Below are positions 1-8,299 of a stretch of 64,000 nucleotides of DNA, piece by piece. The stretch spans positions 2,108,001 through 2,172,000 of the forward strand of contig NZ_CP013232.1 of NCBI RefSeq assembly GCF_001584145.1. The letters run 5' to 3'. A program made the translations under genes and the position numbers. The notes beneath the pieces were generated by a model. That model searched no databases. It was not told the origin of the DNA and was given only the letters and a program-made list of their open reading frames with translations. How positions within the stretch are numbered: position 1 is the first letter of the stretch; each line of letters starts with the position of its first letter. Source of the stretch: Collimonas fungivorans. Lineage in GTDB: Bacteria > Pseudomonadota > Gammaproteobacteria > Burkholderiales > Burkholderiaceae_D.

Positions 1-109
1 GCATGTATCGTCAGCAAACCAGCTCCACCATGTCGTCGCCGTGCTTTGCACGGGCGGCCGGTGCGCGTTTGCTCGAAGCGGACGTAGCTGGCGGTTGCAC
101 GGGTGCCGC

Positions 110-445
110 ATGCGCCTGATCGTCGAACCGCATTTCCACGCCAAGCGCCGGCTCAAGCTGCGCCTGCAGCAGTTGGCGTTATGGCTGGCGCTGGCTATCC
201 TGGTGCTGCAGCTGGTCGGCATGGCGTTCCATCACCACAGCCTGGCCGAAATTTCATCCGATTGCGTCAGCTGCGACCTGGCTGCCGATTTCCCTTCTCC
301 TGTCCCGTCCAGCCCGGTGCCGGTGCTGGCGCCGGTCCTGGTGTTTGCTTACCGCAGCGCCATCGAACTGGTGTATGCCTTCATCCCGGCGCAGAAGCAC
401 TACCTGACTCCGCATTCTCAAGCCCCGCCGACCTCCATCGCCTGA
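110..445 (+). CDS. small membrane-anchored His/Cys protein (DUF2946-like)
   Basis: This 111-residue protein begins at the ATG at 110; an upstream in-frame start at 41 would add a basic, low-quality leader. A basic N-terminus is followed by one strong membrane segment (about residues 24-40), then a His-His-His cluster, a Cys-x2-Cys pair and a proline-rich stretch. That layout resembles small DUF2946-type proteins often found beside outer-membrane metal receptors or copper genes. It lies 142 bases upstream of a TonB receptor on the same strand, so the two may be linked. The His and Cys residues would face the periplasm and could bind metal, but this is inference. No enzyme motif is visible. Confidence 0.55.
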   Translation: MRLIVEPHFHAKRRLKLRLQQLALWLALAILVLQLVGMAFHHHSLAEISSDCVSCDLAADFPSPVPSSPVPVLAPVLVFAYRSAIELVYAFIPAQKHYLTPHSQAPPTSIA

Positions 446-525
446 CCCCCTCTTTGTTTTTCCCTATTTGTTGCTGACCCAGCCTTGAGGCTGCGCCATT
501 TCCGATCGTGTTGCGGCGTTTGCCA

Positions 526-571
526 CCGGCCGCCGGATCGCCGGCCGGCTTATCTGCGGGGTTAATCCCGC
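526..571 (+). other. two leader hairpins before the TonB receptor
   Basis: A GC-rich perfect 7-bp stem (526-532 with 542-548) is followed by a 5-bp stem with a 6-base loop (556-560 with 567-571), which ends just before the ribosome binding site of the receptor gene. The structures could affect translation or termination. No T-run follows and no known riboswitch class is recognised. Confidence 0.25.
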
Positions 572-587
572 TATTGGAGTTTTGAGA

Positions 588-2966
588 ATGAAAACACGCT
601 TGTTGCGTCCACTACAATTAAGCGCCTTGATTGCGCTCGCCTACGGTTTTGCCGTTCCCGCTGCTTATGCGCAGTCCGCTGCCAAACAAATCAGCGGCGC
701 CATCCATGACGCCCTTGGCCACCCCTTGCCTGACGCCACGGTTGCCTTGAAAGATGCAAGCGGCAACGCCGTCGGCAGCACCCGCAGCGACCAGCAGGGA
801 CATTTTGTCTTTAGCGGCATCGCGCCCGGCAGCTATGCGATCAGCGTCGGCAAGCCTTCCTTCCAGTCGGAAAACGGCACGGTGACGGTGGCCGACGAGG
901 CTGGCGCGACTGCCGATATCACGTTGAAAGCCAGCCAGGCCGGCACGGTCACGGCCAGCAATGCGGTGGTGGTCACCGCCGATCGCCTGGATCGCGCCAG
1001 GAATGGCATCCAGGTGGAAACCGGCAGCAGCATCTATCGCATCGGCCGCAAGGAAATCGCCGCCATGCCGCAGGGCGAGGACACGGCATTCAATGAAGTC
1101 TTGCTGCGCGCGCCCGGCGTGGCCCAGGATTCCTTCGGCCAACTGCACGTGCGCGGCGACCACGCCAACCTGCAATACCGCCTGAACGGCATCATCCTGC
1201 CGGAAAGCATTTCCGGTTTCGGCCAGACACTGGACACTCGCTTTGTCGACAGCGTCAGCGTCCTCACCGGCGCCTTGCCGGCGCAATACGGCTACCGCAC
1301 CGCGGGCGTGGTCGATATCCATACCAAGAACGGCGAGTTGCAGAACGGCGGCAATATCGGCGTGCAGATCGGCAGCAACAACACGCGCCAGGTCAGCGGC
1401 GATGTGAGCGGCAGCACTGATTCCTTCAGCTACTATATCAACGGTTCCTTTGAAGCCAACAACCTCGGCATCGAAAATCCTACCGGCGCGTCCAGCGCCT
1501 TGCATGACCGCACTTTGCAAAACAAGGCTTTCGGTTATTTCTCTTACCTGCTCGACGCCGATACGCGGGTCAGCCTGATCCTCGGCAATTCGGACGGCCG
1601 TTTCCAGATACCCAACAGCGCCGGCCAGACTCCGGGTTTCCAGCTGGACGGCGCGGCCGATTTGCCGTCCGCCGACCTCAACGAACGGCAGCATGAAACC
1701 AACCGCTACGGCATCCTTGCCCTGCAAGGAAAAATCGGTTCCGACATCGATTACCAGGTGGCGGCATTCAGCCGTTATTCAAAAGTGCTGTTCGAGCCGG
1801 ACCAGGCGGGCGACCTGTTGTATACCGGCGTCGCCTCGCGGGTGTTGCGTACCGGCCTGGCGAACGGCCTGCAGGCTGACGGCAGTTACCGCCTGAACGC
1901 CAGCCATACGCTGCGCGCCGGCATCAACTACACCCGCGAGAACTTGAAGAACAGCGACAACTCGCTGACTTTCCCTGCGGACGACAGCGGCGCGCAGCTG
2001 TCGACGCAGCCGATCGCGCTGGCCGACAGCAGCCAGAAGACGACCAACCAGACCGGCATCTATCTGCAGGACGAATGGAAACTGAGCGATAAAGTGACCT
2101 TGAATTACGGCGCCCGCGCCGACTGGGTGAATGCCTATGTCAGCGCCAGCCAGTTCAGTCCGCGCATCGGCGTGGTGTACCAGATGACGCCGCAGACTAC
2201 CTTCCATGCCGGTTATGCCAGGTACTTCACGCCGCCCGCCAGCGAACTGATCGGTTCGAACACCATCGCCAGCTTCAACGGCACCACTAACGCTCCGGCC
2301 AACAACCAGAACGACGCGGTGCAGGCCGAGAGTTCGGATTATTACGACCTGGGCGTCAACCACCAGTTGACCGAGCATGTGACGCTGGGGCTGGACGGCT
2401 ACTACAAGAAGGTCAAGAACATGCTGGACGAAGGGCAGTTCGGTTCGGCCTTGCTGTACACGCCGTTCAACTATGCGCAGGGCAAGGTGTACGGCCTGGA
2501 GCTGACGGTTAACTATCACAAGGACAACCTGTCGGCCTACCTGAACCTGGCGCGCTCTACCGCGCTGGGCAAGAACATCGTGTCGAGCCAGTACAACTTC
2601 GGCCAGGATGAACTGAACTACATCTCCAGCAACTGGGTGCACCTGGACCACGATCAAAGCATTACCGCCTCGACCGGGGTTTCCTATCTGTGGCAGGGCA
2701 CCACGCTGACGGCGGATGCATTGTTCGGCAGCGGCTTGCGCAGCGGTTTCGCCAATACCGAGCATTTGCCGGCGTATACCGAAGTCAACCTGGGCGCCAG
2801 CCATACCTTCAACGACAGCCCGATCGGCAAGTTCACCACGCGCCTGAGTGTGATCAACCTGCTCGACAAGGTCTATGAAATTCGCGACGGTTCGGGCATC
2901 GGCGTCGGTGCGCCGCAGTTTGGCCAGCGCCGCGCTTTCTACCTGGCCTTGACAAAATCGTTCTGA
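588..2966 (+). CDS. TonB-dependent outer-membrane receptor with N-terminal carboxypeptidase-regulatory-like domain
   Basis: This 792-residue protein starts at the ATG at 588, preceded by a TTGGAG ribosome binding site; an upstream TTG at 582 is less likely. It has a signal peptide ending near AYAQ, then an Ig-like carboxypeptidase regulatory domain (about residues 35-105), a plug domain (about 130-235) containing a LHVRGDHANLQYRLNG segment, and a 22-strand-type barrel ending in an aromatic residue (KSF). Such receptors import a ligand across the outer membrane using TonB-ExbBD energy. The substrate is not evident: no siderophore, cobalamin or copper genes flank it except the small His/Cys protein upstream. 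A strong terminator follows. Confidence 0.85.
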   Translation: MKTRLLRPLQLSALIALAYGFAVPAAYAQSAAKQISGAIHDALGHPLPDATVALKDASGNAVGSTRSDQQGHFVFSGIAPGSYAISVGKPSFQSENGTVTVADEAGATADITLKASQAGTVTASNAVVVTADRLDRARNGIQVETGSSIYRIGRKEIAAMPQGEDTAFNEVLLRAPGVAQDSFGQLHVRGDHANLQYRLNGIILPESISGFGQTLDTRFVDSVSVLTGALPAQYGYRTAGVVDIHTKNGELQNGGNIGVQIGSNNTRQVSGDVSGSTDSFSYYINGSFEANNLGIENPTGASSALHDRTLQNKAFGYFSYLLDADTRVSLILGNSDGRFQIPNSAGQTPGFQLDGAADLPSADLNERQHETNRYGILALQGKIGSDIDYQVAAFSRYSKVLFEPDQAGDLLYTGVASRVLRTGLANGLQADGSYRLNASHTLRAGINYTRENLKNSDNSLTFPADDSGAQLSTQPIALADSSQKTTNQTGIYLQDEWKLSDKVTLNYGARADWVNAYVSASQFSPRIGVVYQMTPQTTFHAGYARYFTPPASELIGSNTIASFNGTTNAPANNQNDAVQAESSDYYDLGVNHQLTEHVTLGLDGYYKKVKNMLDEGQFGSALLYTPFNYAQGKVYGLELTVNYHKDNLSAYLNLARSTALGKNIVSSQYNFGQDELNYISSNWVHLDHDQSITASTGVSYLWQGTTLTADALFGSGLRSGFANTEHLPAYTEVNLGASHTFNDSPIGKFTTRLSVINLLDKVYEIRDGSGIGVGAPQFGQRRAFYLALTKSF

Positions 2967-2998
2967 AGCAAGGGACGGCCATAAGGACGGGAAACTCG

Positions 2999-3024
2999 CG
3001 GGGAGCTTGCTCCCCGTTTTTTTT
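2999..3024 (+). terminator. rho-independent terminator after the TonB receptor
   Basis: An 8-bp perfect GC-rich stem (2999-3006 with 3009-3016) with a TT loop is followed directly by eight T residues. It ends the receptor transcript and isolates it from aceA. Confidence 0.85.
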
Positions 3025-3049
3025 CGCATATTTCAGGATACGACATGCG

Positions 3050-3064
3050 TTTCATAATATGAAA
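3050..3064. promoter_or_regulatory. AT-rich perfect palindrome upstream of aceA
   Basis: TTTCATAATATGAAA is a 15-base inverted repeat with 7-base arms. Related TTTCAT / ATGAAA half-sites recur at about 3086-3097, 3110-3120 and 3129-3134 in the same AT-rich region. The form fits a dimeric regulator, possibly the Lrp/AsnC protein encoded downstream of aceA, whose own promoter region carries GAAAT/ATTTC arms at 5197. The regulator assignment is inference. Confidence 0.4.
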
Positions 3065-3172
3065 TTTTAAAATGCGAAGCACCATTTTCATATTTCACTC
3101 TCAGGAATTTTATTTCATATCGCAAAAAATGAAAGTTAAGTTATTGAATTTAAACAAAATAAAAATACTTAT

Positions 3173-3190
3173 ATGTCTTATATAAGACAT
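3173..3190. promoter_or_regulatory. 18-bp perfect palindromic operator before aceA
   Basis: ATGTCTTATATAAGACAT is a perfect 18-base palindrome 77 bases upstream of the aceA start, in the expected promoter zone. Its compact shape suits a GntR-type or similar dimeric regulator of carbon metabolism. The binding protein is not identifiable from the window. Confidence 0.5.
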
Positions 3191-3267
3191 TGTTGCCTCG
3201 CACAGATAGGCCTACTATTTAGTCATCGGATTTGATTTTACTTTTTGTTTTTAACAGGAGAACGACG

Positions 3268-4563
3268 ATGACTACACGTGAACAGCAAGTTGCCGCACTG
3301 GCCAAGGACTGGGCCGAGAATCCACGCTGGAAGGGCGTTACCCGCAATTATTCTGCAGAAGACGTGGTGCGTCTGCGCGGTTCGGTCCAGATCGAACACA
3401 CGCTGGCAAAACGCGGCGCCGACAAACTGTGGAAGTTGCTGCACGAAGAGCCATTCGTCAACTCCCTCGGCGCACTGACCGGCAACCAGGCGATGCAGCA
3501 AGTCAAGGCAGGCTTGAAAGCGATCTATCTGTCGGGCTGGCAAGTCGCCGGCGACGCCAACCTGGCCGGCGAAATGTATCCCGACCAGTCGCTGTATCCG
3601 GCCAACTCGGTGCCGCTGGTGGTCAAGCGCATCAACAATACTTTCCAGCGCGCCGACCAGATCCAATGGTCGGAAGGCAAAAACGATATCGACTTTTTCG
3701 CACCTATCGTGGCGGATGCTGAAGCCGGTTTCGGCGGCGTGTTGAATGCCTATGAACTGATGAAATCGATGATCGATGCCGGCGCTGCCGGCGTCCACTT
3801 CGAAGACCAGCTGGCTTCGGTCAAGAAATGCGGCCACATGGGCGGCAAGGTGCTGGTGCCGAGCCGGGAAGCGGTTGAAAAGCTGAACGCGGCGCGCCTT
3901 GCGGCTGACGTTTCCGGCACTTCGACCCTGGTGATCGCACGCACCGATGCGGAAGCGGCCGACCTGCTGACTTCCGACGTCGATGAAAACGACAAGCCGT
4001 TCCTGACCGGCGAGCGCACCGTCGAAGGTTTCTACAAGACTCGCCCAGGCATCGAGCAGGCTATCTCGCGCGCATTGGCTTATTCGCCGTACGCCGACCT
4101 GGTGTGGTGCGAAACCGGCAAGCCGGACCTGGCTTTCGCCAAGAAATTCGCGGAAGCGGTGCATGCCAAGTTCCCAGGCAAGATGCTGGCGTATAACTGC
4201 TCGCCGTCGTTCAACTGGAAAAAGAACCTGGACGACGCCACTATCGCCAAGTTCCAGAAAGAACTGGGCGCGATGGGCTACAAGTTCCAATTCATCACGC
4301 TGGCCGGTTTCCATGCATTGAACTACTCGATGTTCAACCTGGCGCACGGTTATGCCCGCAACCAGATGTCCGCATTCGTCGAACTGCAGGAAGCCGAATT
4401 CGCTGCCGCCGACAAGGGCTTCACCGCGGTCAAGCACCAGCGCGAAGTCGGCACCGGTTATTTCGATGCAGTGACCCAGGCGATCCAGCAAGGCCAGTCC
4501 TCGACTACCGCTTTGCACGGCTCGACTGAAGATGAACAGTTCTTCGAAGCCAAGGTTGCTTGA
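3268..4563 (+). CDS. aceA: isocitrate lyase
   Basis: Isocitrate lyase splits isocitrate into glyoxylate and succinate, the first step of the glyoxylate shunt used on acetate, fatty acids or ketogenic amino acids. The 431-residue length matches bacterial short-form enzymes. The catalytic loop K-K-C-G-H-M is present (about residues 190-197), as are a metal-binding DAEAGFGG segment and the C-terminal region with an NCSPSFNW motif. The ATG at 3268 has an AGGAG site upstream; an in-frame start at 3232 is much weaker. The gene is monocistronic between terminators, with a palindrome-rich AT-rich leader region. It would consume acetyl units from the tyrosine breakdown encoded downstream. Confidence 0.96.
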   Translation: MTTREQQVAALAKDWAENPRWKGVTRNYSAEDVVRLRGSVQIEHTLAKRGADKLWKLLHEEPFVNSLGALTGNQAMQQVKAGLKAIYLSGWQVAGDANLAGEMYPDQSLYPANSVPLVVKRINNTFQRADQIQWSEGKNDIDFFAPIVADAEAGFGGVLNAYELMKSMIDAGAAGVHFEDQLASVKKCGHMGGKVLVPSREAVEKLNAARLAADVSGTSTLVIARTDAEAADLLTSDVDENDKPFLTGERTVEGFYKTRPGIEQAISRALAYSPYADLVWCETGKPDLAFAKKFAEAVHAKFPGKMLAYNCSPSFNWKKNLDDATIAKFQKELGAMGYKFQFITLAGFHALNYSMFNLAHGYARNQMSAFVELQEAEFAAADKGFTAVKHQREVGTGYFDAVTQAIQQGQSSTTALHGSTEDEQFFEAKVA

Positions 4564-4647
4564 TTAGATTGATTCAGTAGAACGATCAGGTTTATTGAAC
4601 GCCGGTCCGCCGGCAGAGTGCGGGTGTTATCTCGCCAGCGCTCCAGA

Positions 4648-4677
4648 AAGCCGCATCCCACAAGGGTGCGGCTTTTT
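4648..4677. terminator. terminator between convergent aceA and lrp-type gene
   Basis: An 11-bp stem with one bulged T (4648-4659 with 4664-4674) and loop ACAA is followed by TTT and AT-rich sequence. It lies in the convergent gap, so it may serve both genes, better on the plus strand. Confidence 0.7.
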
Positions 4678-4692
4678 CATTTGAGCGTTGCT

Positions 4693-5169
4693 TCAGGCCG
4701 GTGGCAAGGGCAGCATGTTGGTCGACTTGATTTCATCCAGACAGACGCTGGAGCGCACGCCGCTGACGCCGCGCATGCGCATCAGCTTTTCCATCAGAAA
4801 ATCCGACAACTCTTTCAAGTCGTGCGCGGTGACCTTGAGGACATAGTCAAAGTCGCCGGTTACCGAGTAACATTCCAGGATCTGCGGCCATTCGTTGATG
4901 GCGTTCTTGAAGCCGGACAAGTCGTTGATATGTCCTTTTTCCATCGAGACATGGACGAAGGCGATCACGAACAAACCCAGGCTGGCTGGATTCAGGCGGG
5001 TTTCATAGCGTACGATAAACCCCGCTTCTTCCAGCCGCCGGTGGCGCCGGTGGCACTGAGGAGCCGACAGATTGACTTCCTGTGCCAGCTCCAGGTTGGA
5101 CACGCGGCCGTTCTGCTGCAGAAAAGTCAACATTTTGCGGTCGATTTGATCGATGTCTATTTTGTGCAA
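4693..5169 (-). CDS. Lrp/AsnC family transcriptional regulator
   Basis: This 158-residue protein has an N-terminal winged helix-turn-helix (about residues 5-60, beginning D-x-I-D-R-K-M-L and containing LAQEVNLSAPQCHRRHRRLEEAGFI in pieces) followed by a ligand-sensing RAM domain (about 70-150, with the GDFDYVLKV segment). Family members bind amino acids and control their metabolism. It is convergent with aceA and divergent from an amino-acid ABC importer and aromatic amino-acid degradation genes, so those and aceA are plausible targets. A GAAAT/ATTTC inverted repeat sits just upstream of its start, which would suit autoregulation. The effector is unknown; phenylalanine or tyrosine is a guess from context. 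Confidence 0.92.
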   Translation of the reverse strand: MHKIDIDQIDRKMLTFLQQNGRVSNLELAQEVNLSAPQCHRRHRRLEEAGFIVRYETRLNPASLGLFVIAFVHVSMEKGHINDLSGFKNAINEWPQILECYSVTGDFDYVLKVTAHDLKELSDFLMEKLMRMRGVSGVRSSVCLDEIKSTNMLPLPPA

Positions 5170-5196
5170 TTTATTCTCGATTTACGGGTTTTCTGC

Positions 5197-5209
5197 GAAA
5201 TTATATTTC
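5197..5209. promoter_or_regulatory. GAAAT-N3-ATTTC inverted repeat upstream of the Lrp-type gene
   Basis: GAAATTATATTTC has 5-base inverted arms and lies 28 bases upstream of the regulator's start codon, in the divergent region. It resembles the TTTCAT/ATGAAA repeats before aceA. It is a candidate autoregulatory site. Confidence 0.35.
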
Positions 5210-5314
5210 ATAACCGGGTAAACATCGGCCTCAAGTCGCAAGCCAATTTTTAGCGTTAAAAGCTATACTTTTTTCAAAATAACATATGGCGCAGCAGGGG
5301 AACAGCATAGGTAC

Positions 5315-5345
5315 AACATGATGCATGTTCCTGTTGCAATATAAT
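5315..5345 (+). promoter_or_regulatory. promoter with overlapping palindrome for the ABC importer
   Basis: A perfect -10 TATAAT (5340-5345) lies about 50 bases upstream of the substrate-binding protein start. The -35 region is poor but is covered by a palindrome, AACATG-ATG-CATGTT (5315-5329). A weak -35 overlapped by an operator suggests an activated or repressed promoter. Confidence 0.45.
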
Positions 5346-5394
5346 AACGAAGCCGATTTCCGGCAACCAAACTGACTCATTTGGAGACAAAGTC

Positions 5395-6372
5395 ATGAAA
5401 TTTCCTTTCTTGCGTTCCGCTATTGCATCCATAGTCTTGCTTAGCCTGGCGGGCGTATCCGCCTCCGCTGCCTATGCTGCCGATAAAACAGTAGTGGTGA
5501 CGGCCATCGTTGAACATCCGGCGCTCGACGCTGTGCGCGACGGCGTCAAGGACGAGTTGAAGGCGGCCGGCTATGAAGCCGGCAAGAATCTGAAGTTCGA
5601 ATACCAGAGCGCGCAAGGCAACAACGCTACGGCGTCGCAGATCGCCCGTAAATATGCCGGCAGCCAGCCGGATGTCGCGGTCGCGATCGCCACCCCGTCG
5701 GCCCAGGCGCTGGTGGCCGCCACCAAGACCGTGCCTATCGTGTACGCCGCGGTGACCGATCCGGTCGCGGCCAAGCTGGTGAAGAGCTGGGATGCGTCCG
5801 GCACCAATGTCACCGGCGTTTCCGACATGTCGCCGCTGGACAAGCAGATCGAGCTGATCCGCAAGGTGGCGCCGAAAGCCAAGCGCATCGGCGTGATCTA
5901 CAGCCCGGGCGAAGCGAATTCGGTATCCATCGTCGAATCGCTCAAGAAGCTGCTGGCCGGCACCGACCTGACCCTGGTCGAAGGCGCCGCCGCCCGCACC
6001 ATCGATGTGCCTAGCGCTGCGCAAAGCCTGGTCGGCAAGGTCGACGTCATCTATGCACCTACCGACAACAACGTCATGTCAGCCTTCGAAGGCATCGTCA
6101 AGGTGGCGGAACAGGCCAAGCTGCCTGTGGTCGCCGCCGACACCGGCGCCGTGAAACGCGGCGCGGCCGCCGCCATCGGCCTCAACTATTACGACCTCGG
6201 GCGCCAGACCGGCAAGATCGTGGTGCGCATCCTGAAGGGCGAAGCCGCCGGCAAGATCGCTTCGCAAACCAGCACGACATTCGAACTCTACGTCAATCCT
6301 AAAGCTGCGCTGAAACAAGGCCTGACCTTGCCGGCTGACCTGGTCAAGTCGGCCAAGGTAGTCGAACAATAA
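5395..6372 (+). CDS. ABC transporter substrate-binding protein, TrpX type
   Basis: This periplasmic binding protein of 325 residues has a signal peptide ending near AYAAD and two alpha/beta lobes of the ABC_sub_bind (TrpX-like, PF04392-type) family, with typical segments such as PDVAVAIATPSAQAL, PIVYAAVTDPVAAKLV and KRIGVIYSPGEANS. Relatives supply tryptophan or tyrosine to TrpXYZ importers. It is followed by matching permease and ATPase genes, then by dehydrogenase and 4-hydroxyphenylpyruvate dioxygenase genes, so phenylalanine, tyrosine or their keto acids are the likely ligands (inference). GGAG lies 10-13 bases upstream of the ATG. Confidence 0.88.
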   Translation: MKFPFLRSAIASIVLLSLAGVSASAAYAADKTVVVTAIVEHPALDAVRDGVKDELKAAGYEAGKNLKFEYQSAQGNNATASQIARKYAGSQPDVAVAIATPSAQALVAATKTVPIVYAAVTDPVAAKLVKSWDASGTNVTGVSDMSPLDKQIELIRKVAPKAKRIGVIYSPGEANSVSIVESLKKLLAGTDLTLVEGAAARTIDVPSAAQSLVGKVDVIYAPTDNNVMSAFEGIVKVAEQAKLPVVAADTGAVKRGAAAAIGLNYYDLGRQTGKIVVRILKGEAAGKIASQTSTTFELYVNPKAALKQGLTLPADLVKSAKVVEQ

Positions 6373-6410
6373 GATGCGCGCGGATGGCCGCAACGGCCAT
6401 CAGTCTGCGC

Positions 6411-6479
6411 ATTGTTGGTGATTGATTGTTGGTGATTGTCTTGTTGGTGAACCGCCTGCCGCCTTGCCGGCAGGGCGGT
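6411..6479 (+). repeat. tandem 14-mers and hairpin between binding-protein and permease genes
   Basis: ATTGTTGGTGATTG occurs twice head to tail (6411-6424 and 6425-6438), with a partial third copy at 6441-6450. A GC-rich hairpin follows (6451-6461 with 6468-6479, one bulge) and no T-run. Such intercistronic stems commonly stabilise the upstream binding-protein mRNA and lower permease expression. Confidence 0.5.
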
Positions 6480-6502
6480 CCCGAGCTTATTGAAGGAAGT
6501 TT

Positions 6503-7453
6503 ATGTCGCTCATCGCTTCGCTAGGCGCCATTGAGATCGGCCTGATTTTTGGCCTGGTCGCGCTTGGCGTGTTCTTGTCTTTCCGTGTCGTCAATTTTCC
6601 CGACCTGACGGTCGACGGCAGTTTTCCCCTCGGTGGTGCAGTTGCCGCTACCCTGATTGTCTCCGGCTGGAATCCTTTCCTTGCCACTTTCATTGCACTG
6701 CTGGCAGGCGGACTGGCGGGCTGCGTGACGGCCTGCCTGAATGTATACCTGAAGATCATGCAATTGCTGGCCAGCATCCTGGTGATGATCGCGTTGTATT
6801 CGGTCAACCTGCGCATCATGGGCAAACCCAACGTGGCGCTGATCAGCGAGCCGACGGTGTTCAGCATGACCAGCATCGGCGGCCTGTCGGACTACTGGGT
6901 GCAGCCATTGGTGATGCTGGTGATCGTGCTGATCGCCAAGCTCTTGCTGGATGCCTTTTTTGCTTCCGAAACTGGCCTGTCGATGCGCGCCACCGGCGCC
7001 AATGCGCGCATGGCGCGCGCCCAGGGCATTTCCACCAACCGGCAAACGGTGTGGGGCCTGGCGATTTCCAATGCGCTGGTAGCGCTGGCCGGCGCCTTGT
7101 TTGTGCAGACCCAGGGCGGCGCCGATATCTCGATGGGCATCGGCACCATCGTGATCGGCCTGGCAGCAGTGATCATCGGTGAAACCGTGCTGCCGGCGCG
7201 CAGCCTGGTAGTGACCACGGCGGCCTGTATTTTCGGCGCGGTGCTGTATCGCTTTTTCATTGCGCTGGCGCTGGACATGGATTTTATTGGCCTCAAGGCG
7301 CAGGACCTGAATCTGGTCACGGCGCTGTTGGTCGGCCTGGCGCTGCTGATTCCCAATTTCAAGCGCAGTTACAGGCGCATGCGTGGCAATGGAAAAACCA
7401 AGCCTTCCGCCAGTATCAACAATGGCCTGGCAGCGCGCAAAGGGGAAAACTGA
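6503..7453 (+). CDS. ABC transporter permease, TrpY type
   Basis: This 316-residue integral membrane protein has about eight hydrophobic segments of the branched-chain/ribose-like permease fold, beginning MSLIASLGAIEIGLIFGLVA. The segment NFPDLTVDGSFPLGGA and the cytoplasmic loop SMRATGANARMARAQGI, where the ATPase would dock, are typical of TrpY-like permeases. GAAGGA precedes the ATG. The stop codon overlaps the start of the ATPase gene (TGATG), which indicates translational coupling. Confidence 0.9.
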   Translation: MSLIASLGAIEIGLIFGLVALGVFLSFRVVNFPDLTVDGSFPLGGAVAATLIVSGWNPFLATFIALLAGGLAGCVTACLNVYLKIMQLLASILVMIALYSVNLRIMGKPNVALISEPTVFSMTSIGGLSDYWVQPLVMLVIVLIAKLLLDAFFASETGLSMRATGANARMARAQGISTNRQTVWGLAISNALVALAGALFVQTQGGADISMGIGTIVIGLAAVIIGETVLPARSLVVTTAACIFGAVLYRFFIALALDMDFIGLKAQDLNLVTALLVGLALLIPNFKRSYRRMRGNGKTKPSASINNGLAARKGEN

Positions 7454-8247
7454 TGTTGAAACTCGATAACCTGGAAATCACTTTCAATCCCGATACGCCG
7501 ATCGAAAACAAGGTCTTGCGCGGTCTGTCGCTGGAAATTCCTTCTGGCCAGTTTGTCACCGTGATCGGCTCCAACGGCGCCGGCAAATCGACCATGCTGA
7601 ATGCAGTCTGCGGCGACCTGATGGTCGACAGCGGCAGCATCACCATCGACGGCACCGACGCCACCCGCCGTTCCAGCTGGCAGCGCGCCGACCTGGTGGC
7701 GCGCGTATTCCAGGATCCGATGGCAGGCACCTGCGAGAGCCTGACGATTGAAGAAAACATGGCGCTGGCCTGGAAGCGCGGCAGCCCGCGCGGCCTGCGT
7801 TTTTCCCTGAACCGCAACCTGCGCGCGCTGTTCCGCGAAAAGCTCAGCATCCTCGGCCTGGGCCTGGAAAACCGCCTGTCCGACCGCATGGGCCTGCTGT
7901 CCGGCGGCCAGCGCCAGGCGGTCAGCCTGCTGATGGCTTCGCTGCGGCCGTCGCGCATCCTGCTGCTGGATGAGCATACCGCCGCGCTGGATCCGAAGAC
8001 GGCAGCCTTCATCTTGTCGTTGACGGCCAAGATCGTCGAATCGAGCAAGCTGACGGCCATGATGGTCACCCACAGCATGCGGCAGGCGCTGGATTACGGC
8101 ACGCGCACGGTGATGCTGCACGAAGGCAAAGTCATCCTGGATGTGCACGGCGAACAGCGCCGCGGCCTGGATGTGCCGGATCTGCTGCGGATGTTTGAAA
8201 CCACGCGCGGCGAAAAAATCGATGACGACAAGCTGCTGCTGGGTTAA
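7453..8247 (+). CDS. ABC transporter ATP-binding protein, TrpZ type
   Basis: This 264-residue ATPase has Walker A GSNGAGKST (about residues 37-45), signature LSGGQRQAV (about 150) and Walker B ILLLDEHTAALDP (about 173-185), with the switch histidine in MMVTHSM. It powers the importer formed with the two preceding genes, and its start overlaps the permease stop by one base. Aspartate replaces the more usual glutamate-proline pair in LLDEHTA, a variant common in this subfamily. Confidence 0.92.
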   Translation: MLKLDNLEITFNPDTPIENKVLRGLSLEIPSGQFVTVIGSNGAGKSTMLNAVCGDLMVDSGSITIDGTDATRRSSWQRADLVARVFQDPMAGTCESLTIEENMALAWKRGSPRGLRFSLNRNLRALFREKLSILGLGLENRLSDRMGLLSGGQRQAVSLLMASLRPSRILLLDEHTAALDPKTAAFILSLTAKIVESSKLTAMMVTHSMRQALDYGTRTVMLHEGKVILDVHGEQRRGLDVPDLLRMFETTRGEKIDDDKLLLG

Positions 8248-8299
8248 TTGCGTAGATAGCGGCAGGGTCGTCGTAACCAAGGAAATCTGAAGGAGCAGC

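Noticed and set aside
3..119. Short open frame at the left edge, possibly the tail of an upstream gene
   Set aside because: It begins with an ATG inside the window, has no recognisable product and overlaps the better-supported small membrane protein.
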